A stretch of DNA of 6,541 bases from assembly GCA_028275145.1 (NCBI GenBank), contig JAQCNG010000269.1, positions 1 through 6,541 on the forward strand, written 5' to 3'. Positions 1 through 4,514 of this stretch are shown here, piece by piece (the stretch's first letter is position 1; each line of letters starts with the position of its first letter). The notes beneath the pieces are model-generated. The model worked only from the letters and a program-made list of their open reading frames with translations, did not search any database and was not told the origin of the DNA. The position numbers were made by a program, and so were the translations under genes. The DNA comes from Halovenus sp. GTDB lineage: Archaea > Halobacteriota > Halobacteria > Halobacteriales > Haloarculaceae.

Positions 1-15
1 CCGCCGGTCCGGCGG
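1..15. repeat. GC-rich perfect palindrome at window edge
   Basis: CCGCCGGTCCGGCGG reads as two 7-nt arms around a single central T. It lies at the extreme left edge and may be the end of a hairpin belonging to a neighbouring gene outside the window. No T-run follows it on either strand inside the window, so a terminator role is only a guess. Confidence 0.3.
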
Positions 16-77
16 TTCGGCGACGTGTCCCGACATCTCTGGGTAGCACAGTCGTCTACGTGATTACGTCTGCGCGC

Positions 78-107
78 GCAGGCAGCGGGAGCGAGTGACT
101 CGCCTGC
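78..107 (-). terminator. Inverted repeats just downstream of the ars operon, possible 3' end
   Basis: Directly after the last stop codon of the minus-strand ars operon there is a 13-nt palindrome, GCGAGT-G-ACTCGC (91-103). It sits inside a second pair of arms, GCAGGC (78-83) and GCCTGC (102-107). The two pairings share two bases, so they are alternative folds. No U-tract follows in the minus direction, and archaeal terminators usually depend on one, so this is a weak terminator candidate. I see no gene in 1-110. Confidence 0.25.
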
Positions 108-110
108 TGT

Positions 111-299
111 TCAGCAATCCCCGCCGGTGTCACAGACGCTCCCGTACTCGACTCCGGTCCGCTGACTGATGGCCTCGGTACAGTCCACGAGAATCGAGTC
201 GAACTCGGCGGAGTCGGTCTCCGACTGTGCCGCTGTGAGCGCCTCACCCAGGCGTTCGGCAGCCTCGAGCACGTCCTGGTCTGTTTCGCTCAACAGCAT
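111..299 (-). CDS. Small 62-aa protein with C-terminal Cys-X5-Cys, last gene of the ars operon (possible HcsS-type protein)
   Basis: This is a 62-residue acidic protein with no signal peptide or membrane segment. Residues 1-35 look helical and rich in Ala/Glu. Cysteines are at 40, 56 and 62, and the protein ends CDTGGDC, so two thiols lie in a flexible Gly-containing tail that could bind a soft metal or metalloid. Its ATG overlaps the last codons of the upstream YlbF-like gene by 10 nt, and the Gly codons of that gene supply a GGAGG three bases before the ATG. Translation is therefore probably coupled. Operon position after arsD and arsA suggests a role in arsenite handling; this is inference. 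I recall haloarchaeal 'halo-CC-star' protein families, large HcsL and small HcsS. This may be the small one, but it ends in D-C rather than C-C and I could not verify the match. The biochemical function is unknown. Confidence 0.7.
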   Translation of the reverse strand: MLLSETDQDVLEAAERLGEALTAAQSETDSAEFDSILVDCTEAISQRTGVEYGSVCDTGGDC

Positions 300-655
300 C
301 CGCCTCCGGTCGACTGGGAAAACTGCCGTTCGATCTGTTCGGTGATGAGGTCGTCTGTCTCCCGGAGCAGTTCGACGAGTTCTTGCTGTGCTGTCTGGTG
401 TTGCTGGATGGTCTCGTTCTCCGATAGCTCCGTTTTGAGTTCCTGGAGTTCCTGCATGACCGACTGGTCGAAGCCACGCTGCAACTGCTGTTGTTTCTGC
501 TGGAACGCCGCGATCAGTGCCGTTGCCTCCTCGTCGTTGTCGAGTTGTCTGTCTGCAGCGACGAACTGCTGGTAGGTCTCGGACGCCTCGAGCGTCTCGA
601 GAAACGCCTGCAGCGCCTCGTCGACTGCTGCCTCCGTGGATTGGTGCGTACTCAT
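290..655 (-). CDS. hcsL: YlbF-like helical protein with C-terminal GGGCC, ars operon (halo-CC-star HcsL-type)
   Basis: The 121-residue protein is almost wholly helical and rich in Gln and Glu. Residues 8-112 resemble the YlbF/YmcA family pattern: an early helix with a TYQQF-like segment, a middle Q-rich helix, and a final LLRETDDLITEQI helix. A short linker (SQSTGGG) then ends in two adjacent cysteines, Cys120-Cys121, the only cysteines in the protein. Such a vicinal pair on a Gly tether is a plausible As(III)/Sb(III) ligand. In Bacillus, YlbF and YmcA form a complex with YaaT that carries Fe-S clusters on cysteines, so metal binding has a family precedent. The ATG overlaps the arsA stop as ATGA, and GGTGA seven bases upstream is a good Shine-Dalgarno site, which fixes the start. 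The name HcsL is recalled from haloarchaeal annotation (proteins ending in CC-stop) and is unverified. The function is inferred from context only. Confidence 0.8.
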   Translation of the reverse strand: MSTHQSTEAAVDEALQAFLETLEASETYQQFVAADRQLDNDEEATALIAAFQQKQQQLQRGFDQSVMQELQELKTELSENETIQQHQTAQQELVELLRETDDLITEQIERQFSQSTGGGCC

Positions 656-2577
656 TGTTGGGTCACCGGTTTTGTTTTGTCGTCGAGCGCATCGGAGAGC
701 CCGGTAATCTCCGCGCCAAACGCCTGCAGTTCGTCCAGTCCGACCGGTTCGTCCTGGCGAAGCGGTGCGAGCATCATCGGAACGTCGAATCGGTTCTTTA
801 TTTCGCCGAGATACCGCTGTTGCTGGGCGCGACGGTTCGCAAAGAAGCTGTTGTCCCCGTACTCCTCCGGCAGAAGGTAGTTCGCGACGACAAACGAGGT
901 TTCGATGCCGACCTGGTCGTCGAGGTCCTCGGCGGCGCGGTAGGCCTCCATCATTGGGGTGTACTCGGGGTACATGACAAAGGCAAACGAGCTCCGCTCG
1001 GGGTCCTGCATCGTCTCGATTACCTCGTCGTACTGGTCACCGCTCGCGGGCGCCGCGCCTTTTGTCAGCGAGCCGAGGTCCATGAACCCCTTCCAGTCCG
1101 ATGGCAGTTCGAGGAGTCGGAGCGTGTGACCCGTTGGTGCGGTGTCGAAGACCACAATCTCGTAGCCGTCCTCCTGGAAGTAGCTGACAAACTTCTCGAG
1201 TGCGGCCATCTCCTCGGCACACGGCGACTCGAGCTCCTCCTCGACGTTCGCAATCGCCGCCTCGACGTCGATCTGGGTGTCCTCCTTTTGCTCGTACATC
1301 TCCTCGACGTGGCCGAGTACCTGCTCGCGGTACTCCTCGAGGGCTCTCTCCTGGTCGATTCGGGCCACGTCCAGGTTCGCCTGGCCGACCGATTTCGGCT
1401 CGTGACCGACGGGTTCACCGAAGATGTCCTGCAGGTGGGCTGCAGGGTCGGTGGTGACGACGAGGGTCTCGTAGCCACTCTGTGCGAGTTTCGTCGCCGC
1501 GGTTGCGGCGATGGTACTCTTTCCGACACCACCTTTCCCGGTGAAAAAGAGGTATCGGGTACCGTCGCCGGGGCGAAACTGCTCCGCGACCGCGTCCGGG
1601 TCGGCCAGCGAATCGAACTCGAGCTCCTGGTCGGGTTCGGAGCCGGAGCCCACATCCACGGTCGCCTCGTTCCCGTCGTAGATGACACCGCTGACATCTG
1701 AGAGGAGGTCGAGCCCCGCAATCTCCCCGGGCTGGAGCGGATAGGTCGCCATCGCCTGTGCGTCGAACTCGGTCTCGACGCGGTCGATAACCGCCTGTTC
1801 GTCCTCGCGCTTGCCCTCGAAGAACGGGTCCTCACAGACAGTGTCGGGAAGGTAGCCGTTGACGACGACCAGCTGTGACTCGATGCCCAGCTCCGCCAGG
1901 TCGGACGCGCTCCGCTCGATCTCGTCGATCGAGGACTCCTCGGGCTTGCCGACGAAGCTGAATGCTGTGCGATCACCGTCCTGGAGTGTGTCGATTGCCC
2001 GCTCGTAATCCGCTTTTCTCTCCTCCATGGAGGCGGCGGGACCGATACAGGTCGAGCCGCCCTTTTCGAGTTCGGCGCTCCAGTCCGACGGCAGTTCCAT
2101 CAGCCGGATGGTGTGGCCGGTCGGCGCTGTATCGAACACGACAACGTCGTAATCGGGGCTGTCCATGAAGTCGACAAAGTTGTCGAAGGCGGCTATCTCC
2201 TCGACACACGGGCTGTTGAGTTGCTCCTCGACAGCCCGAATCTGCTCGTCGTCGAGCAGTCCACGCATTGGCTCGATTGTCTCCTGGCGGTACTCCTCGG
2301 CCGCGGTATCGGGGTCGATCTCGATCGCCGAGAGACGGTCGATATCGTTGATCGCGGTGACCTCGTGGCCGATCTCCTGGCCGAAGATATCGGAGAGGTT
2401 CGGCGCCGGGTCGGTCGTCACCAGCAGAGTCTCGTAGTCGTTGTCTGCGAGCCACGTCGCCGTGGCACAGCTGACCGTGCTCTTGCCGACGCCGCCTTTC
2501 CCGCTGAAGAAGACGAACTCTGTCTCGTCGCTCTCCGGTTCGATAACGTCGCGTGCTGTTTGTGCTGCGGTATGCAT
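652..2577 (-). CDS. arsA: ArsA, arsenite/antimonite-transporting ATPase (tandem two-domain)
   Basis: ArsA is the soluble ATPase that couples ATP hydrolysis to metalloid extrusion through ArsB or Acr3 at the membrane. The 641-residue protein has two homologous halves. A1 has Walker A GKGGVGKST at 26-34, DPAPNLSDIF at 56-65 and DTAPTGHT at 149-156. A2 has the same P-loop at 347-355, DPAAHLQDIF at 378-387 and DTAPTGHT at 478-485. A linker of roughly 40 residues (300-340) joins them. Cys124 (SPCVEEIAAF), Cys177 (STCIGP) and Cys453 (SPCAEEMAAL) match the contexts of the three metalloid ligands of E. coli ArsA, Cys113, Cys172 and Cys422, so allosteric As(III) activation is probably retained. Cys37 and Cys248 are additional. 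It is longer than the E. coli protein (583 aa). It starts 3 nt after the arsD stop and overlaps the next gene by 4 nt. Single-domain Get3 is excluded by the tandem repeat. No pump gene is in the window. Confidence 0.97.
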   Translation of the reverse strand: MHTAAQTARDVIEPESDETEFVFFSGKGGVGKSTVSCATATWLADNDYETLLVTTDPAPNLSDIFGQEIGHEVTAINDIDRLSAIEIDPDTAAEEYRQETIEPMRGLLDDEQIRAVEEQLNSPCVEEIAAFDNFVDFMDSPDYDVVVFDTAPTGHTIRLMELPSDWSAELEKGGSTCIGPAASMEERKADYERAIDTLQDGDRTAFSFVGKPEESSIDEIERSASDLAELGIESQLVVVNGYLPDTVCEDPFFEGKREDEQAVIDRVETEFDAQAMATYPLQPGEIAGLDLLSDVSGVIYDGNEATVDVGSGSEPDQELEFDSLADPDAVAEQFRPGDGTRYLFFTGKGGVGKSTIAATAATKLAQSGYETLVVTTDPAAHLQDIFGEPVGHEPKSVGQANLDVARIDQERALEEYREQVLGHVEEMYEQKEDTQIDVEAAIANVEEELESPCAEEMAALEKFVSYFQEDGYEIVVFDTAPTGHTLRLLELPSDWKGFMDLGSLTKGAAPASGDQYDEVIETMQDPERSSFAFVMYPEYTPMMEAYRAAEDLDDQVGIETSFVVANYLLPEEYGDNSFFANRRAQQQRYLGEIKNRFDVPMMLAPLRQDEPVGLDELQAFGAEITGLSDALDDKTKPVTQQ

Positions 2578-2580
2578 TGA

Positions 2581-2910
2581 TCAGGCTTCCTGTCGCTGTG
2601 TGTGTTCGTCGAGCGTCGCCTCGAGTTCGTTGTAGTCGAGATACTCGGATTTGGCAACAATCTCACCGTCGACGACCGTGATCGGGAGAACCGACGGCCC
2701 GTTCTCCTCGACCAGGTCGTAGATCCGCTGCGTTTCGAGGAACTCGTCGATGTTGTGCTGCATGTTGGCGCGCGAAACCTCGACATTGTCGTGTGCCTCC
2801 TCGAGTTGAGAGAGGGCAGCACTGACCTCGACGAGTTCATCGTCGGGGTCCGGACCACAGACACCCGTGGAACAACACATCGCCTCTTCGAACAGTTTGA
2901 GTCTTGTCAT
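2581..2910 (-). CDS. arsD: ArsD, arsenite metallochaperone (first gene of operon)
   Basis: ArsD binds As(III)/Sb(III) and hands it to ArsA, raising the affinity of extrusion; it is also a weak trans-repressor in E. coli. From the ATG at 2910 the protein has 109 residues, with the motif EEAMCCSTGVCG. This places cysteines at exactly 12, 13 and 18, the numbering of the essential triad in E. coli ArsD. That agreement is the main reason to prefer this ATG over the in-frame GTG at 2925, which would add five residues. A thioredoxin-like fold is expected, with the conserved VLPITVVDGEIV segment at about 73-84. The C-terminal cysteine pairs of E. coli ArsD (112/113 and 119/120) are absent: the protein ends soon after and has no other cysteine. 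GAGGTG lies 12 nt before the ATG. arsA follows after 3 nt. The promoter and a dyad lie upstream. Confidence 0.96.
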   Translation of the reverse strand: MTRLKLFEEAMCCSTGVCGPDPDDELVEVSAALSQLEEAHDNVEVSRANMQHNIDEFLETQRIYDLVEENGPSVLPITVVDGEIVAKSEYLDYNELEATLDEHTQRQEA

Positions 2911-2950
2911 GGTTTGTGCGGGCACCTCGTTCGGTTGGTCCCCAGTTACG

Positions 2951-2984
2951 GGTCAGACGCGTCCGACAACACACTCGTCTGACC
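2951..2984. promoter_or_regulatory. Inverted repeat in arsD leader, candidate ArsR operator
   Basis: GGTCAGACG (2951-2959) and CGTCTGACC (2976-2984) form a perfect 9-bp inverted repeat with a 16-nt spacer. The spacer begins with CGTCCGAC, so 2952-2967 is itself a near-perfect 16-bp palindrome with one mismatched pair, giving three related half-sites. The dyad lies immediately downstream of the predicted transcription start and before the arsD ATG, a position where a bound repressor would block transcription. Binding by ArsR is inferred. Confidence 0.5.
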
Positions 2985-3007
2985 TCATTTGAACGGATAC
3001 TCATCTG

Positions 3008-3017
3008 TATTCATAAA
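3008..3017 (-). promoter_or_regulatory. TATA box of the arsDA operon
   Basis: On the minus strand the A/T-rich element TTTATGAATA stands out in an otherwise GC-rich region. A start about 26 nt downstream falls near 2985, giving a leader of roughly 75 nt before the arsD ATG, which contains the dyad at 2951-2984. This is the only good TATA-like element I see upstream of arsD. Confidence 0.5.
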
Positions 3018-3359
3018 CTCTTTGGTCAGAGAGTGGTGGCTGCCGGAGACAGTGAGCGTTACAACTGCAACACCAGTCAACGGGTTCGTCTGTGCTCCGT
3101 GGGGTGTCGTGGCCACAGTCGGTCTGCGCCGGACCGCAACCAGCGCCGAGACAGAGGGAGGGTCCTGCCAGGTTTCCGGTCCAGAACCGGCCTGTTCCTG
3201 CGAGAAACCGGACCACATCGCCCGACTGTACCCGGGTCCTCTGTGGTCGTCTCGACCTCTGTGGGCCTCTCCACGGCCGTGCGCCTCCCGATGACAGCAC
3301 CGACTGCCCCAGAACCTGTCTCGGGTGTTGTGCGTGTCAGTCGCGCTGTCCCGGTGCGT

Positions 3360-3377
3360 TCACACAGCAATGTGTGA
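3360..3377. repeat. Perfect 7-bp hairpin upstream of arsR
   Basis: TCACACA-GCAA-TGTGTGA is a perfect 7-bp inverted repeat with a 4-nt spacer, about 90 bp before the arsR start codon. It could be a protein-binding dyad or an RNA hairpin if the region is transcribed. Its role is unknown. Confidence 0.45.
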
Positions 3378-3413
3378 GCAGACACTCAATCGTCTCTCCT
3401 ACTCCGGAGCGTG

Positions 3414-3432
3414 TACTGAGAGACGGTCAGTA
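3414..3432. promoter_or_regulatory. Inverted repeat abutting the arsR TATA box, candidate operator
   Basis: TACTGA (3414-3419) and TCAGTA (3427-3432) form a perfect 6-bp inverted repeat with a 7-nt spacer. It ends just before the arsR TATA element and so covers the transcription factor B recognition position. A repressor bound here would interfere with preinitiation complex assembly, which fits autoregulation by ArsR. The half-site shares GGTCAG with the arsD leader dyad. Confidence 0.45.
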
Positions 3433-3433
3433 A

Positions 3434-3441
3434 TACTTAAT
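3434..3441 (+). promoter_or_regulatory. TATA box of arsR
   Basis: The A/T-rich TACTTAAT is centred about 27 nt before the ATG at 3466. This predicts transcription starting at or next to the start codon, a leaderless mRNA as is common in haloarchaea. It supports the ATG at 3466 over the longer in-frame opening that begins at 3325. Confidence 0.55.
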
Positions 3442-3465
3442 TCATTGCCCGCTCAACTGTACTGT

Positions 3466-3858
3466 ATGTCATCAACAGAGCGACTGAGCCGGTATCTCGA
3501 CGATGAGTGTGGCGGCTGTACCGACGAGGCGCTCTCCCAGCGACTGGCCGAACTCGACGAACTCGTCGCGACGGTGGAAACCGCCGAGCTCACCAGTGAC
3601 GTCGACGTGCTCTCGGCACTCGGAAACGAGACCCGGTACAGAGTTGTTCGCATCCTCCACACCGCTGGTGAGGAGCTCTGTGTCTGTGAGTTCGCGCCAC
3701 TGATCGACGTCAGCGACAGCGCGATCAGTCACGCGCTGTCTCGGCTCACTGACGCGGGACTCGTCACCCGGCGAAAGGACGGCAAGTGGCGAAAGTACCG
3801 GGCAACACCACGGGCGAGTGCGCTCCTCGTTGCGCTCGATGGCTCCCGGTCGCTGTGA
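3466..3858 (+). CDS. arsR: ArsR/SmtB-family metalloid-responsive repressor
   Basis: This 130-residue winged-helix repressor should release DNA when it binds As(III)/Sb(III). The core runs from VDVLSALGNETRYRVVRIL (about 46-64) through ELCVCEF (71-77) to the recognition helix (about 82-98, VSDSAISHALSRL) and the wing RRKDGKWRKYRA (102-113). Cys72 and Cys74 in ELCVCEF match the ELCVCDL metal box of E. coli ArsR, Cys32 and Cys34. An unusual N-terminal extension has Cys15-Gly-Gly-Cys18, recalling the N-terminal cysteines that complete the tetrathiolate site of CadC, so a four-thiol site and wider metal response are possible. The ATG at 3466 is chosen because a TATA box sits 27 nt upstream; a longer frame from 3325 would cross the promoter and dyad and is Cys/Arg-rich without family similarity. 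It is divergent from arsD and convergent with arsC. Confidence 0.95.
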   Translation: MSSTERLSRYLDDECGGCTDEALSQRLAELDELVATVETAELTSDVDVLSALGNETRYRVVRILHTAGEELCVCEFAPLIDVSDSAISHALSRLTDAGLVTRRKDGKWRKYRATPRASALLVALDGSRSL

Positions 3859-3877
3859 GCGCTCTCCCGACAGTTCG

Positions 3878-4306
3878 CTACTCCCCGCTCTGTTCGGTGA
3901 ACTCGTCGAAGAGGTCGGAGACACGCTGTTCGACCTCGTCTCGAATCGCACGGACCTCCTCGATTGACCGCCCGTGTGGGTCGTCCAGGGCCCAGTCGCG
4001 TGTATCTACGTCGGCATCCAGTTCGAGTGTGGAACAGCCCATTGTTGCGACGACTGTGCAACTGTTGAGTTGTTCGGCCGACACCGACTGTGGGACACGG
4101 TCGGAGAGGTCGATATCGAGTTCCCGCATCGCCTCGACAACCTCCGTGTGTACCTCGTCGGCGGGGCGTGTGCCGCCGGTCAGGACCGCCACCTCGTCGT
4201 CGAGTCCCCGCCGTGTCCGCTCTCGTCGCGCAAACGCTGCGGACATCTGACTGCGACCCGCGTTCTGAACACACACGAAACCGAACGTCGGTGTCTTGGC
4301 GGTCAT
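3878..4306 (-). CDS. arsC: Arsenate reductase ArsC, low-molecular-weight protein-tyrosine-phosphatase type
   Basis: The 142-residue cytoplasmic enzyme reduces arsenate to arsenite. The N-terminal P-loop FVCVQNAGRSQMSAAFA gives Cys12-X5-Arg18, the catalytic nucleophile and oxyanion loop of the LMW-PTPase fold. The acid loop DWALDDPHG has Asp108-Asp109-Pro110, matching the general-acid region of the family. In S. aureus ArsC a redox triad of Cys10, Cys82 and Cys89 shuttles the disulfide. Here VATMGCSTL supplies Cys91 at the Cys82-like position, but no cysteine follows about seven residues later. Cys83, eight residues before Cys91, is the only other candidate. The resolving step may therefore use Cys83 or an external thiol. 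The ATG at 4306 is preferred to one at 4333 because the extra residues overlap promoter-like sequence and have no family counterpart. It is convergent with arsR (19 bp gap). Confidence 0.93.
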   Translation of the reverse strand: MTAKTPTFGFVCVQNAGRSQMSAAFARRERTRRGLDDEVAVLTGGTRPADEVHTEVVEAMRELDIDLSDRVPQSVSAEQLNSCTVVATMGCSTLELDADVDTRDWALDDPHGRSIEEVRAIRDEVEQRVSDLFDEFTEQSGE

Positions 4307-4360
4307 GCGTAGTAGCTCTGTCGCACGCAGCATAGTACTTTCTAAGATCCCTACTGTGGT

Positions 4361-4368
4361 CTATATAT
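4361..4368 (-). promoter_or_regulatory. Probable TATA box of arsC
   Basis: A TATATA core (4362-4367) upstream of arsC would place the start near 4338, about 32 nt before the ATG. A second A/T-rich element on the minus strand, TTAGAAAG (4338-4345), would give a start near 4315. Either could serve; I cannot decide between them. Confidence 0.45.
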
Positions 4369-4386
4369 GCGTCTCCCGTCGCGCGT

Positions 4387-4454
4387 GGGACAGTCCCGTG
4401 TACCGGGGACAGCGAGGGCAGATGGCCCGCTGTCACTGACTGTGACGGGTACCC
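4387..4454. repeat. Cluster of inverted repeats between divergent arsC and the winged-helix gene
   Basis: Several dyads crowd into 68 bp: GGGAC-A-GTCCC (4387-4397); GACAGCG (4408-4414) with CGCTGTC (4428-4434), whose interior adds a GGC/GCC pairing; GTCAC-N5-GTGAC (4432-4446); and GGGTACCC (4447-4454). They lie 60-130 bp before the winged-helix gene and on the far side of the arsC promoter, so they may be operator sites for a divergently acting regulator. Their function is inferred. Confidence 0.4.
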
Positions 4455-4484
4455 TGCCGCTCCGGGCCGCTCTGCTCGACACAG

Positions 4485-4490
4485 ATTTAT
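4485..4490 (+). promoter_or_regulatory. TATA box of the winged-helix regulator gene
   Basis: TTTATG lies about 27 nt before the ATG at 4515 within GC-rich sequence, predicting a leaderless or nearly leaderless transcript. It also supports the chosen start. Confidence 0.5.
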
Positions 4491-4514
4491 GTGACAGGAA
4501 CACAATAGGGCAAC

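Larger units (their letters stand above)
2911..3465. other. Gene-free interval between divergent arsD and arsR
   Basis: This interval of about 550 bp separates the divergent arsDA operon and arsR. I find no convincing gene. The open frames here are short, mostly lack an ATG, lack the Asp/Glu richness of the neighbours, and overlap each other on both strands. The left end carries the arsD promoter and a 34-bp dyad, and the right end the arsR promoter and a 19-bp dyad. A hairpin lies at 3360-3377. The middle (about 3040-3340) shows only weak repeats, such as an imperfect 18-nt tandem at 3238-3273 (15 of 18 matching). It could be an extended regulatory region, an unseen small RNA, or a decayed gene; the sequence alone does not decide. 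Confidence 0.6.

Noticed and set aside
111..113. UGA after the terminal Cys of the 62-aa protein as a selenocysteine codon
   Set aside because: Some short Cys-tailed protein families have selenocysteine forms, but haloarchaea are not known to make selenocysteine and no SECIS-like structure is evident.
517..1701. Long plus-strand open frame (394 codons) opposite arsA
   Set aside because: It is antisense to a clearly conserved ArsA. Long antisense frames are common in GC-rich haloarchaeal DNA because of codon bias, and its translation shows no family motif.
2985..3218. 77-codon minus-strand ATG frame upstream of arsD
   Set aside because: Its 3' half runs through the predicted arsD TATA box, it lacks acidic composition, and no motif is recognisable.
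3238..3273. Imperfect 18-nt tandem repeat (15 of 18 matching)
   Set aside because: Only two copies with mismatches in low-complexity CT/GT-rich sequence; probably chance.
3092..3433. Cys-rich plus-strand frame in the arsD-arsR gap, with a CPRTCLGCCACQSRC-like stretch
   Set aside because: The cysteines were tempting in an arsenic locus, but the frame begins at a non-ATG codon, is Pro/Arg-rich and non-acidic, and runs into the arsR promoter dyad. Frames on both strands here are equally open.
3325..3465. 47-residue N-terminal extension of ArsR
   Set aside because: It would pass through the TATA box and dyad and has no family similarity; the ATG at 3466 has ideal TATA spacing.
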